Positions 51,828-60,702 are shown, counted from the first letter of the stretch. The stretch is 64,000 bases of DNA from Pseudomonas entomophila (GCF_023277925.1 NZ_CP063832.1:310001-374000); one strand, 5' to 3'. The notes: a model not told the origin generated them from the letters alone. Made by a program: numbers and translations.

Positions 51828-52610
51828 ATGCTCGTAGATTCCCATTGCCACCTCGACCGTCTTGACCTGAGCGCCCACCAGGGCTCCCTCGATGCCGCCC
51901 TGCAGGCGGCGCGCGCGCGTGGCGTGGGGCATTTCCTGTGCATCGGTGTGAGCGCCGAGAACGCCGGTGCGGTGAAAGCGCTCAGCGAGCGCTACGCCGA
52001 CGTGGATTGTTCGGTGGGCGTGCATCCGCTCGACCTGGCACCGGGCGAGACGCCAGCCTTGGAGTGGCTGTTGCGCGAACTTGCCCACCCGCATGTGGTG
52101 GCCATTGGCGAGACAGGGCTGGATTATCACTACGAGCCGGAGGCTGCGGAACTTCAGCAAGCCTCGTTCCGTCTGCACCTGGAGGCCTCGCGCCAGACCG
52201 GCAAGCCAGTGATCGTGCACACCCGTGCGGCGCGCGCCGACACCCTGGCGCTGCTGCGCGAGGCGAGCCTGCCCCAGGCCGGGGTACTGCATTGTTTCAC
52301 CGAGGATTGGGACATGGCCAAGGCGGCGCTGGACCTGGGCTACTACATCTCGCTGTCGGGTATCGTCACCTTCCGTAATGCCGATGCGCTGCGTGATGTG
52401 GCCAGGCAGGTACCGGTCGATCGCCTGCTGGTGGAGACCGACTCGCCGTACCTGGCGCCGATTCCGCACCGCGGTAAGCCGAACCTGCCGCAGTACGTGC
52501 GGGAAGTGGCCGAGTATGTGGCGTCGTTACGGGGCGTGAGCTACGAGCAATTGGCCGAGCAGACCACAGGCAATTTCAAGCGCCTGTTCCCGCTGGCACG
52601 GGTACTCTAA
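51828..52610 (+). CDS. TatD-family metal-dependent hydrolase (YcfH type)
   Basis: 260 residues with the metal ligands DSHCHLD, GETGLDYH, VIVHTRAA, HCFTED and ETDSPYLAP, all intact. The family acts as a DNA exonuclease or deacylase. ATG 51828 is the conserved start (MLVDSHCHLD). Confidence 0.95.
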   Translation: MLVDSHCHLDRLDLSAHQGSLDAALQAARARGVGHFLCIGVSAENAGAVKALSERYADVDCSVGVHPLDLAPGETPALEWLLRELAHPHVVAIGETGLDYHYEPEAAELQQASFRLHLEASRQTGKPVIVHTRAARADTLALLREASLPQAGVLHCFTEDWDMAKAALDLGYYISLSGIVTFRNADALRDVARQVPVDRLLVETDSPYLAPIPHRGKPNLPQYVREVAEYVASLRGVSYEQLAEQTTGNFKRLFPLARVL

Positions 52611-52660
52611 GGCCAGTGGTGTCGATGTAGACGAAGCGGTGTACTGCCCTCGACCCGGGC

Positions 52661-52696
52661 AAAAAAAACCCGGGTTCTGGGGGGGGAATCCGGGTT
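52661..52696 (-). terminator. RgsA terminator
   Basis: On the minus strand AACCCGG (52696-52690) pairs with CCGGGTT (52673-52667) around a C-rich loop holding eight consecutive C, then a T run to 52661. Confidence 0.85.
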
Positions 52697-52779
52697 AAGA
52701 CCATTAGGAGTAAAACAAAGGCACACGGTCCCTGGGCACCTTTATCGGCGCGCCACTTGGGGGGGATGCGCCGCGCCAA
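52661..52779 (-). ncRNA. rgsA: RgsA small regulatory RNA
   Basis: A minus-strand transcript of about 119 nt is predicted: -10 box CAATACT at 52787-52793 (sigma-S-like, preceded by C), start near 52779, and a terminator ending in U8 at 52661. The position, downstream of tatD and beside the next minus-strand gene, and the length match RgsA (PA2958.1) of P. aeruginosa, an RpoS-dependent Hfq-binding RNA. The segment GUUUUACUCCUAAUGG (52716-52701) is an exposed anti-Shine-Dalgarno stretch complementary to the acpP leader. The identification is from memory of locus and features, not an alignment. Confidence 0.85.
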
Positions 52780-52786
52780 CACTTCA

Positions 52787-52793
52787 AGTATTG
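52787..52793 (-). promoter_or_regulatory. RgsA -10 box (sigma-S-like)
   Basis: CAATACT on the minus strand, close to the sigma-S preference CTATACT. No good -35 is seen, which is common in sigma-S promoters. It places the start point at about 52779. Confidence 0.6.
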
Positions 52794-52871
52794 GTCAGGA
52801 TTGGCGCGCTGCCAGCGTATGCTGATCGTTTTTTAAACAGATTTGGAATACGTCTTGATTCCATAGCGCAT

Positions 52872-54005
52872 TCATTGCATTGCAATGTGGCGGACCTGGC
52901 GCAGTGCTTCGTCGATCAGGCGTTGATCGGTATAGAAGTGTGGGGAAAAACGCACTCCCGGGCCGCGTACCGCACAGATCACCCCACCGGCGTTGAGCGT
53001 TCGATAAATGTCGGCATTGGCGTGGCCCTCCAGGCTGAACGTGACGATGCCCGCCCGTTGCCCGGGATCATTCGGGCTGTGCAGGCGCGCACCGGGCAGG
53101 GCGGCCAACCCGTCGTGCAATTGCTCCACCCGCAGTGCCAGCTGTTCGGCGACCACGGTCATGCCCACGTCTTCCAGCAGCGACAGGCTGGCCTCCAGTG
53201 CGCAGGTGCCGAGCATGTTCGGGCTGCCGGGTTCGAAGCGCCTGGCGCTGCGGGCCGGCTGCCAGTCGCGGCGCTCGAAATCGCCCAGGTGTTCGAGCAT
53301 ATGCCAGCCATAGGCGTTCAGCTTGAGCTTCTTGCGCAGTTCTGCTCGACAGTAGAACACCGCCAGCCCCTCGGGGCCGAGCATCCACTTGTGGCCGTCG
53401 GCCATGGCGAAGTCGCACTGGTAGCGCTGCACATCGAAGGGCAGGGCGCCGATGTGCTGGATCGCATCTACACAGAACAGCACGCCGCGGCTGCGACAAC
53501 CTTCACCGAGGCGCGTCAGGTCCAGGCGCAGGCCGCTGCCGAACTGCACGGCACTGATCGCCAGCAAGCGTGCGCGGGGGCCGCAGGCGTTCAGCAACGC
53601 AGCCTCAGGGGCTTCACCGGCCAGGCTTACCTCCAGCACTTCGACGCCGCGCTCGGCCAGGGCCTGCCAGACCACGCGGTTGGAAGGGAACTCTTCGTCA
53701 CTGATGATCACCTGGTCACCGGGTTGCCAATCCAGGCCGAAAGCGACCAGCGACAGGGCCTGGGAGGTGTTGCCCACCAGGGCAATCTCACCGGTGGTCG
53801 GGGCGTTGAGCAAGCGTGCCAGACGCTCGCGTAGGCGCCGTTCGGTGGCGAGCCAGGCTGGGTATTCACGGGCCCCCAGGCGCACGTTGTCACGGGCGAA
53901 GCGTGCCACGGCCTCGCTGGCCCGGCGCGGCCACGGGGCGATGGTGGCGTGGTTCAGGTAGCACAGGCCCGGTGCCTGGTCGAACTCATCAAGAAACATA
54001 GACAT
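52872..54005 (-). CDS. Class V PLP-dependent aminotransferase
   Basis: A 377-residue NifS/CsdA-like fold-type I enzyme: LNHATIAPWPRRA, NTSQALSLVA, DEEFPSNRV, CVDAIQHIGALP (PLP Asp) and ADGHKWMLGPEG with the PLP Lys. No cysteine-desulfurase active-site Cys loop is obvious. The substrate is unknown. MSMFLDEF at 54005 is chosen; MFLDEF at 53999 is possible. Divergent from a TetR regulator gene. Confidence 0.88.
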   Translation of the reverse strand: MSMFLDEFDQAPGLCYLNHATIAPWPRRASEAVARFARDNVRLGAREYPAWLATERRLRERLARLLNAPTTGEIALVGNTSQALSLVAFGLDWQPGDQVIISDEEFPSNRVVWQALAERGVEVLEVSLAGEAPEAALLNACGPRARLLAISAVQFGSGLRLDLTRLGEGCRSRGVLFCVDAIQHIGALPFDVQRYQCDFAMADGHKWMLGPEGLAVFYCRAELRKKLKLNAYGWHMLEHLGDFERRDWQPARSARRFEPGSPNMLGTCALEASLSLLEDVGMTVVAEQLALRVEQLHDGLAALPGARLHSPNDPGQRAGIVTFSLEGHANADIYRTLNAGGVICAVRGPGVRFSPHFYTDQRLIDEALRQVRHIAMQ

Positions 54006-54078
54006 GGTTGGAAGATCCGTGCAATTTGCCGCCACTTAGGCATAATAAACCGCTTCGATTGTCATCCCAGTCCTTCCT

Positions 54079-54714
54079 ATGCAGAAAGAACCTCGTAAGG
54101 TCCGTGAGTTTCGTCGTCGTGAGCAAGAGATCCTCGACACCGCGCTCAAGCTGTTTCTCGAACAGGGTGAAGACAGTGTCACCGTCGAGATGATCGCCGA
54201 CGCCGTGGGCATCGGCAAAGGCACGATCTACAAGCACTTCAAGTCCAAGGCGGAAATTTATCTGCGCCTGATGCTCGACTATGAGCGCGATCTGAACGAG
54301 CTGTTGCATTCGGCAGATGTCGACCGCGACAAGGAAGCCCTGTCGCGCGCTTACTTCGAGTTCCGCATGCGCGATCCGCAGCGTTACCGGTTGTTCGACC
54401 GCCTGGAAGAGAAAGTGGTCAAAGGCAACCAGGTGCCAGAAATGGTCGAGCAGTTGCACAGCATCCGCGCCTCCAACTTCGACCGCCTCACGCAGTTGAT
54501 CAAGGGCCGGATCAGCGAAGGCAAGCTCGAGGACGTGCCGCCGTACTTCCACTACTGCGCTGCCTGGGCCCTGGTCCATGGCGCGGTGGCGCTGTACCAC
54601 TCGCCGTTCTGGAGCAACGTACTCGAGGATCAGGAAGGCTTCTTCCAGTTCCTGATGGATATCGGCGTGCGCATGGGCAACAAGCGCAAGCGCGATCCTG
54701 AATCCGCGAGCTAA
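54079..54714 (+). CDS. TetR-family transcriptional regulator
   Basis: 211 residues: the helix-turn-helix (VTVEMIADAVGIGKGTIYKHF, residues about 35-55) and a helical ligand-binding domain (about 60-200). It matches the PA2957 regulator of Pseudomonas by sequence start and position. Its divergence from the aminotransferase gene, with a 73-bp shared gap, makes that gene a plausible target. The ligand is unknown. Confidence 0.9.
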   Translation: MQKEPRKVREFRRREQEILDTALKLFLEQGEDSVTVEMIADAVGIGKGTIYKHFKSKAEIYLRLMLDYERDLNELLHSADVDRDKEALSRAYFEFRMRDPQRYRLFDRLEEKVVKGNQVPEMVEQLHSIRASNFDRLTQLIKGRISEGKLEDVPPYFHYCAAWALVHGAVALYHSPFWSNVLEDQEGFFQFLMDIGVRMGNKRKRDPESAS

Positions 54715-54782
54715 AGCCTCTCCTCGGATGCCCACTGTTCCTCGGTGGGCATCATCTCTTCAAGGCTCCGTCTGGAAGGCTT

Positions 54783-54813
54783 GCAAAAACCTGATTTTTA
54801 AGTCAGGTTTTGC
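54783..54813 (+). terminator. AT-rich hairpin upstream of moaA
   Basis: AAAACCTGA (54786-54794) and TCAGGTTTT (54803-54811) form a 9-bp stem, extended by GC ends. A second GC-rich hairpin, GATGCCCAC/GTGGGCATC, lies at 54727-54753. Together they may end tetR transcription; the first lies only 31 nt before the moaA start. Confidence 0.5.
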
Positions 54814-54843
54814 CCGCCAGAATCTTCCACGCCGGAGTCATCC

Positions 54844-55812
54844 ATGATCGTTGATCGTCAAGGCAGGCGCTTTCGCAACCTGCGCGTCAGCCTGACTGCT
54901 GCCTGCAACTATGCCTGCACCTATTGCGTGCCGGATGGCAAGCGCCTGGTAGCGGCGCAGGATGAGCTCACGGCGGACGCGTTGGCCCGGGGCGTGGCCT
55001 ACCTGGTCGAGGCCGCCGGTATCGAGCGTTTGCGCATCACTGGCGGCGAGCCACTGATCAGCCCGCGGCTGGAGGCGTTCCTCAAGGCTGTGGCCGGTCT
55101 GGGCCTGGACGACATCAGCCTCACCACCAATGGCCAGTTGCTCGTGCGCAAGCTGCCCTTGCTGCGCGACGCCGGAATTCGCCGGCTCAATGTTTCCCTC
55201 GATACCCTCGATCCGGGTGCTTTTCGCGGTATTGCCCGTGGTGGCGACTTGGCCAGCGTGCTGGCTGGCATGGAGCAGGCCAGTGCCGCAGGCATGGCGA
55301 TCAAGGTCAACATGGTGCCCATGCGCGGGCAGAATCTTGACCAGGTGTTGCCGTTGCTCGACTACTGCCTCGAGCGTGGCTACGAGCTGCGTTTCATCGA
55401 GCTGATGCGCATGGGGCACTTGGCGCGCGACGGTAATGCCTTCCTGCAACAGTTCGTGGGCCTTGAGCAATTGCTGGGGTTGATCGGGCAATCCCACCGC
55501 TACGAGCAGGCCCCCCGACCAGTCGATGCGACGGCATTGCGATATCACATTCCCGGCAAAGGGCATTTCGGTGTAATTGCCAATGAGAGCGTGCCGTTCT
55601 GTCGATCCTGCTCGCGCCTGCGCCTGTCGTCCACCGGTTGGTTGCATGGCTGTCTGTCGTCGAGTAACCGTCACTTTGTCGGCGACCTGCTCGACAAGCC
55701 CCGTCATCAGGCGTTACCAGCCCTGCAGCGCTTGCTGGTCAAGGCCCTGGCAGACAAGCAGGACGTGGCGTTTTCCGGCGACGTGATGGTGATGAAGGTG
55801 ATTGGTGGCTGA
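54844..55812 (+). CDS. moaA: MoaA-like radical SAM GTP 3',8-cyclase
   Basis: 322 residues. Radical SAM cysteines Cys21, Cys25 and Cys28 (CNYACTYC), the GGEPL motif, the second cluster in CRSCSRLRLSSTGWLHGC and the C-terminal Gly-Gly tail (VIGG) are all present, so it should make the first molybdopterin intermediate. It stands apart from other moa genes here. Confidence 0.9.
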   Translation: MIVDRQGRRFRNLRVSLTAACNYACTYCVPDGKRLVAAQDELTADALARGVAYLVEAAGIERLRITGGEPLISPRLEAFLKAVAGLGLDDISLTTNGQLLVRKLPLLRDAGIRRLNVSLDTLDPGAFRGIARGGDLASVLAGMEQASAAGMAIKVNMVPMRGQNLDQVLPLLDYCLERGYELRFIELMRMGHLARDGNAFLQQFVGLEQLLGLIGQSHRYEQAPRPVDATALRYHIPGKGHFGVIANESVPFCRSCSRLRLSSTGWLHGCLSSSNRHFVGDLLDKPRHQALPALQRLLVKALADKQDVAFSGDVMVMKVIGG

Positions 55813-55878
55813 CTCTGGCGCAGATTCTGCATCTGGCGGCTATTCGCCGGTTTTTCGTCACCGGTCTCTGGAGGAAAG

Positions 55879-56484
55879 ATGCGTAGCCTGGTCTTGCTGC
55901 TGGCGCTGATGGCGTTGGGTGGCTGCATGAATGTCAGTGATATGGGCGAGGGTGTGCGGTATCACATGAGTGACGCCGGCCTGCTGGATCACAGCGACAC
56001 CACCCGGACCTTGTCGATCCGCCTGCAGCCCGACTCGTTCATCTTCATCGGCCAAGGTGCGTTCGTGCCGCCGGGCAAGGGGCCGCTGCCACGCCAGAAT
56101 GTGGTAGCCGAGGAAGCATTCAAGAGCTTTGTCGAGTACTTCCCGCTGGTGCGCCGTGCGCAGGTGCCGTTGGGCCTGGAAGATGCGATCGCCGAGGCTC
56201 GCTCGGTAGGCGCCGACTATGTGCTCTACACTCGCTTTGCGCGCACCGACGACCGGATCGGTAATGGCGACGAGTGGTATGACGAACAGGCCGTTGATCG
56301 CCTGGGCTGGGACAATGGCGTGGTGCAGATGATGCTCATCGAGACCAGCACCCGTTACTTGATCGATACCGCCCGCATCAAGAGCCGTGGCGGTTTGTTG
56401 ACGTTCCACGACAACACGCCACAGGATTTGCTTGCGGCGCCCATGCGCGAGTACGCTCGTAGTCTCCTGGGTATGAGCCGCTGA
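55879..56484 (+). CDS. DUF4823 lipoprotein
   Basis: 201 residues: lipoprotein signal MRSLVLLLALMALGGC (lipidated Cys16), then a domain I recognise as DUF4823 (LSIRLQPDSFIFIGQGAFVP, ARSVGADYVLYTRFAR). Function unknown. GAGGAAAG precedes ATG. It is followed 11 nt later by the DUF1285 gene, so the two are probably co-transcribed. Confidence 0.8.
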   Translation: MRSLVLLLALMALGGCMNVSDMGEGVRYHMSDAGLLDHSDTTRTLSIRLQPDSFIFIGQGAFVPPGKGPLPRQNVVAEEAFKSFVEYFPLVRRAQVPLGLEDAIAEARSVGADYVLYTRFARTDDRIGNGDEWYDEQAVDRLGWDNGVVQMMLIETSTRYLIDTARIKSRGGLLTFHDNTPQDLLAAPMREYARSLLGMSR

Positions 56485-56495
56485 GCGAGAGTGAA

Positions 56496-57056
56496 ATGAC
56501 CGATTCCGGCAAGGCCAGCGACCTGTTGGCGCAGATCCCCGCGCACAAGGGCTTGCCCCCAGTGCATCTGTGGACCCCGGATTTCTGTGGCGACATCGAC
56601 ATGCGCATCGCCCGCGATGGCACCTGGTATTACTTGGGCACGCCGATCGGGCGCAAGCCGATGGTGCGGTTGTTCTCCAGTATCATTCGCCGGGAAGGGG
56701 ATGACTATTTTCTGGTCACGCCGGTGGAGAAGGTCGGGATTCGTGTCGATGACGCGCCCTTTGTCGCTGTGCTGCTGGATGTGCAGGGTAGTGGTGAGCA
56801 GCAGGTGCTGCGTTTTACCAGCAATGTCGACGATCAGGTCGAGGCTGGCCCGGGCAATCCGCTGCGTGTCGAGATCGATCCTGTCACCCTTGAGCCTTCT
56901 CCCTACGTGCTGATGCGCACCAACCTCGAAGCGCTGATTCACCGCAATGTGTTCTATCAGTTGGTGGAGTTGGCGGTGGGGCGGGTGATTGATGGGGAGG
57001 AGTGGCTTGGGGTATGGAGCCAGGGTGAGTTCTATCCGATTGGGCGAAGTGCCTGA
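56496..57056 (+). CDS. DUF1285 protein
   Basis: 186 residues with the DUF1285 pattern (DIDMRIARDGTWYYLGTPIG, YFLVTPVEKVGIRVDDAPF, LRVEIDPVTLEPSPYVLMR). It is cytoplasmic, of a two-domain beta fold by family structure; function unknown. Confidence 0.88.
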   Translation: MTDSGKASDLLAQIPAHKGLPPVHLWTPDFCGDIDMRIARDGTWYYLGTPIGRKPMVRLFSSIIRREGDDYFLVTPVEKVGIRVDDAPFVAVLLDVQGSGEQQVLRFTSNVDDQVEAGPGNPLRVEIDPVTLEPSPYVLMRTNLEALIHRNVFYQLVELAVGRVIDGEEWLGVWSQGEFYPIGRSA

Positions 57057-57321
57057 TACTTGTTCTCAGGTCTGGCTGCCAATACTAATTGCCGCCCATT
57101 AATCAATTTATAACGCTGGCGCTGGCTAAAAGCCAAAGCCATTGGCAGTAGCCAATCACCACCGAAGGGGAATGTCTCCGGAGCGTCGCTACCTGGGGAT
57201 CGGCTAGCAGCGTTCAGGCGCGATCAGGTAATCGGCCTCCCGATATTTCCCCGAATTGGCCATTTGTCGCTCACCACCCTGGGCTTAACCTGCTGGCAGA
57301 CACACCACAGGAGAAGCCCTC

Positions 57322-57735
57322 ATGCGCTCTATCTACCTCCCCGTTACCCTGCTGACGCTAGGTCTGCTAGCACCGATTTCTCCCGCCTGGGCCCATGGCG
57401 ACCTACCTGACCAGGTCAAGATTCTCCAGGAACAATTCCCCGCCAACGCCCCAGGCAAGAAAGCCGTGATGCTGACGGTCAGCTATGCGCCCGGTCAGGC
57501 GTCGCCTGCCCATCAGCACCCGGGTGCGGTCATGGCCTACGTTCTGAAAGGGGCGGTGACATCGAAGCTCAACGACGAGCCGGAGAAGACCTACAAGGCC
57601 GGAGAGTTCTGGTATGAGGCCCCAGGCACCGTGCACAGCGTTTCGCGCAACGCCAGCAAGGCCCAGCCAGCCAAGCTGCTGGTATGGAGCCTGGTGGACG
57701 AGGGGCGGCCAGTGACCGAGCCCCTGTCCCGTTAA
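57322..57735 (+). CDS. Secreted cupin-domain protein
   Basis: 137 residues: a signal peptide of about 24 residues ending PAWA before HGD, then a single cupin domain with the metal-binding HQHPG and the late PGTVHSVS block. It is likely periplasmic and small-molecule binding or catalytic. It is convergent with the deaminase gene (13 nt apart). The 265 bases upstream show no other feature I can assign. Confidence 0.88.
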   Translation: MRSIYLPVTLLTLGLLAPISPAWAHGDLPDQVKILQEQFPANAPGKKAVMLTVSYAPGQASPAHQHPGAVMAYVLKGAVTSKLNDEPEKTYKAGEFWYEAPGTVHSVSRNASKAQPAKLLVWSLVDEGRPVTEPLSR

Positions 57736-57748
57736 GCCACCGCAGGCG

Positions 57749-58993
57749 TTACAGTGCTTGCTTTGCTGCGTTGATCAGGCCCTGGTCCAGCACCTGGCTG
57801 GGCGCTACTTGCACACTCTGGGTGTAGAAGGGCGGCAACTTTTGCGCCAGTTGCGCCACCGCCTGCGGGGTGACGCCGTCGTGCAGGAGCACATATTGCA
57901 GATTGGACGGGAACGACTGGGGTACCGGCCCTTCCATGGTCGAGCCATAGGCGCCGAAGGTCATCACCGCCTCGCTGGTGCTCGGGTCCGGGATGTACAG
58001 GAACACGAAGGTGCCGTACTTGGGGTGGGTCAGGTAGTGCTCTGCCTCGGCGCGCACCTGCGGATCATTGTCATTCATCAGGGTCCAGCGCATCAGGGCG
58101 TACTGGCGCGTCGTCTCCATGAACGCCGTGCGGATCGGTGACTGGTCCTCCTGGCCGCCCAGGCAGGCCAGCAAGTTGCCGAACGGGTCGAGCAATGCCA
58201 CTGCGTTGGTTCTGTCGGATACCGCGGCGGTCTCGGTCAGCGGTTTGGCCAATTCCACGCCTGGCATGCGTGGATTGTCGCTTTTGACGGTCAGTGCCCA
58301 TTTGCTGAGCTTGGTCAGTGCCTGACGGACTGCGCTGGTAGCAGGCAGTGTCGCCGGATTCTTCAGCTCGGAAGGCGGCAGGCCGCTGTTGTTGCTGGCT
58401 TCGCGCACCGTGTTGACGCTGGCGTCGAAGATTGAGCCGGTCAGGCTGAACACCCGGGCGTCGATTTTCTGGTTCGCATAGACGGGGCCTTGCGAGCCCT
58501 GATAAGGGCGGTTGATGGGCGCGTCCACCGCGTAGTAGCCCCAGGTTTCTTGCGCCTTTTGCCGCAAGGTGGGTGGGAAGGTGGGGAAGTTGAACTGGCT
58601 GTTGTAGTTGACCCCGGCAAAGGTGTCGATGGCACTGACGGCCACATTGAAGCCAGCGGTCAGCAGCGAGCCCGCGCACATCGCGCACGGGTCCAGGGTG
58701 GTCACCACAGTCAGCTTGTTCGGCTCGGGGAGGTTCAACTCATGCCGTTTGTCGTAATACCACTGCACCAATTGCCGTTCGCCGTGGGCCGTCGGGTCAT
58801 GGGGCAGGAAAGGCGGCTGCGCCTTGCTGCCGGGGAAGGGTTGCAGCACGTTGTTGTGCATGCTTACCAGAACTTTGCCGGTGGCGTTCTCGATGATACA
58901 GCCACCTACCGCGAACGTACCTTGCTGGGCGGCCAGGATGGCCTGATCGGCGACCTGCTCCACGGCTTCCTGGGCGTTGCGAGTGCTATTCAT
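57749..58993 (-). CDS. Cytidine/guanine deaminase-like protein with unassigned C-terminal domain
   Basis: 414 residues. Residues 1-150 are a CMP/dCMP-type zinc deaminase: His70 and Glu72 (TAHGERQL) and Cys103/Cys106 (DPCAMCAG). Residues about 190-414 match no domain I know; they include a second deaminase-like strand pattern without zinc residues (TNAVALLDPFGNLLACLGG, TRQYALMRWTLMN). No signal peptide. The family usually acts on free bases or nucleosides; the C-terminal half may be a degenerate duplicate. The frame upstream of ATG 58993 runs into the tRNA and is not coding. Confidence 0.8.
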   Translation of the reverse strand: MNSTRNAQEAVEQVADQAILAAQQGTFAVGGCIIENATGKVLVSMHNNVLQPFPGSKAQPPFLPHDPTAHGERQLVQWYYDKRHELNLPEPNKLTVVTTLDPCAMCAGSLLTAGFNVAVSAIDTFAGVNYNSQFNFPTFPPTLRQKAQETWGYYAVDAPINRPYQGSQGPVYANQKIDARVFSLTGSIFDASVNTVREASNNSGLPPSELKNPATLPATSAVRQALTKLSKWALTVKSDNPRMPGVELAKPLTETAAVSDRTNAVALLDPFGNLLACLGGQEDQSPIRTAFMETTRQYALMRWTLMNDNDPQVRAEAEHYLTHPKYGTFVFLYIPDPSTSEAVMTFGAYGSTMEGPVPQSFPSNLQYVLLHDGVTPQAVAQLAQKLPPFYTQSVQVAPSQVLDQGLINAAKQAL

Positions 58994-59080
58994 GATGACT
59001 CCCTGTCGTTGTTGCGCCGGATGCGCACGCTGACGATAGTCCAGGGGAGGGGGAACACAAGAAGGCGGGGCGCAAAAGAA

Positions 59081-59113
59081 AAAACCTCCAGTGCTTGCGC
59101 ATCTGGAGGTTTT
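59081..59113 (-). terminator. Terminator of tRNA-Asn
   Basis: Arms 59081-59091 (AAAACCTCCAG) and 59103-59113 with a T-rich stretch following on the minus strand. Confidence 0.9.
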
Positions 59114-59120
59114 CAATGTT

Positions 59121-59196
59121 TGGCTCCGCGACCTGGACTCGAACCAGGGACCCAATGATTAACAGTCATTTGCTCTACCGACTGAGCTATCGCGGA
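59121..59196 (-). tRNA. tRNA-Asn (GTT)
   Basis: 76 nt with encoded CCA: acceptor stem TCCGCGA/TCGCGGA, anticodon loop CTGTTAA giving GTT, T-arm CCTGGTTCGAGTCCAGG. Confidence 0.97.
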
Positions 59197-59206
59197 ATCT
59201 GTGCGC

Positions 59207-59234
59207 ATCTTACCGCTTGCCCGGGGGAAGTCAA
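59207..59234 (-). promoter_or_regulatory. Sigma-70 promoter of tRNA-Asn
   Basis: TTGACT (59229-59234), 16-nt spacer, TAAGAT (59207-59212) on the minus strand. The -35 lies inside a GGGGAAG/CTTCCCC hairpin that follows the aminotransferase gene. Confidence 0.8.
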
Positions 59235-59257
59235 GCTTCCCCTAGACAATCAAGCAG

Positions 59258-60454
59258 TTACAGCACTTCGACGATGGCCTTGGTGACCACGTGGATGTTG
59301 CTCTGGTTCAGCGCGGCGACCGCAATACGGCCGGTGTCCAGTGCGTAGATGCCAAAGTCGCCCTTCAGGCGGGCCACTTGCTCCACGGTCAGGCCTGAGT
59401 AAGAGAACATGCCGCACTGACGGCCGACGAAGCTGAAGTCACGGTTGGCGCCGTATTCGGCCAGCAGCTTGACCATCTGCTTGCGCATGCCATGGATGCG
59501 CTCGCGCATCTCGGCCAGCTCGGTTTCCCACATCTGGCACAGCTCGGGGCTGTTGAGCACCGCGGCGACGATGCTGGCGCCGTGGGTCGGTGGGTTGGAG
59601 TAGGTAGTGCGGATCACGCGCTTGACCTGCGACAGCACACGGGTGCTTTCGTCTTTCGAGCCGGTGACGATCGACAGGGCGCCGACGCGCTCGCCGTACA
59701 GCGAGAACGACTTGGAGAACGAGCTGGAGACGAAGAACTCCAGACCCGACTCGGCGAACAGGCGCACGGCGAAGGCGTCTTCGGCGATACCGGCGCCGAA
59801 GCCTTGGTAGGCCATGTCGAGGAAGGGGACGTGGCCTTTGGCCTTGACCACTTCCAGCACGTTCTTCCAGTCGTCCAGCGACAGGTCGACGCCGGTCGGG
59901 TTATGGCAGCAGGCGTGCAGGACAATGATCGAGCCGGACGGCAGCTTGTTCAGGTCTTCGAGCATGCCGGCGCGGTTGACGTCGTGGCTGGCCGCATCGT
60001 AGTAACGATAGCTCTGTACCGGGAAACCGGCGGTTTCGAACAGGGCGCGATGGTTTTCCCAGCTCGGGTCGCTGATGGCGACCACGGCACCTGGCTGCAG
60101 GCGCTTGAGGAAGTCGGCGCCGATCTTCAGAGCACCGGTACCGCCGACAGCCTGCACGGTGACCACGCGGCCTTCGGCCAGCAGCGGCGACTCTTTACCG
60201 AAGATCAGCTTCTGCACGGCCAGGTCGTACTGGGCGATGCCGTCGATCGGCAGGTAACCACGGGAGGCGTGCTGGGCGGCACGGGCGGTTTCGGCTTCGA
60301 TTACCGCGCGCAGCAGCGGGATACGGCCTTCCTCATTGCAGTAAACGCCTACGCCCAAGTTGACTTTGTCAGTGCGTGGGTCGGCGTTGAATGCTTCGTT
60401 GAGGCCCAGGATGGGGTCGCGGGGTGCCAGCTCGACTGCGGAAAACAGGCTCAT
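59258..60454 (-). CDS. Aromatic amino acid aminotransferase
   Basis: A 398-residue class I aspartate/tyrosine aminotransferase: MSLFSAVELAPRDPILGLNE, CCHNPTGVDLS, DMAYQGFG and the PLP Lys in SSSFSKSFSLYGERVG. TyrB/PhhC types transaminate tyrosine and phenylalanine as well as aspartate. ATG 60454 is the conserved start. Confidence 0.93.
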   Translation of the reverse strand: MSLFSAVELAPRDPILGLNEAFNADPRTDKVNLGVGVYCNEEGRIPLLRAVIEAETARAAQHASRGYLPIDGIAQYDLAVQKLIFGKESPLLAEGRVVTVQAVGGTGALKIGADFLKRLQPGAVVAISDPSWENHRALFETAGFPVQSYRYYDAASHDVNRAGMLEDLNKLPSGSIIVLHACCHNPTGVDLSLDDWKNVLEVVKAKGHVPFLDMAYQGFGAGIAEDAFAVRLFAESGLEFFVSSSFSKSFSLYGERVGALSIVTGSKDESTRVLSQVKRVIRTTYSNPPTHGASIVAAVLNSPELCQMWETELAEMRERIHGMRKQMVKLLAEYGANRDFSFVGRQCGMFSYSGLTVEQVARLKGDFGIYALDTGRIAVAALNQSNIHVVTKAIVEVL

Positions 60455-60702
60455 TGTTACCTTGGCTCTGAATAGGAGAGTGATAGGGGTCGCCACGCTC
60501 CAGCCGAATGCACTGAAGCGGTGCACAAACGGGGAGTCAGTATAGTGATACCGGTCGGTCACTGCGACAGTCTGGCGCAGCTTTTAAGGCTGTTTGCGCA
60601 AATATTTTTCGACCATTGGTCGAATTGCCCGGTCCATTGTCATGAACGCTCACAGGTCGGACTTGAATCCCGCGCCCGGGCGGCGCATTTGGGTATAGAC
60701 TA

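Noticed and set aside
54783..54813. Molybdenum-cofactor riboswitch upstream of moaA
   Set aside because: The element is only a short AT-rich hairpin and lacks the long multi-stem aptamer expected for that riboswitch.
57057..57321. Possible riboswitch or small RNA before the cupin gene
   Set aside because: Only short weak hairpins (for example TGGCTAAAAGCCA) are visible, with no terminator or promoter pattern.
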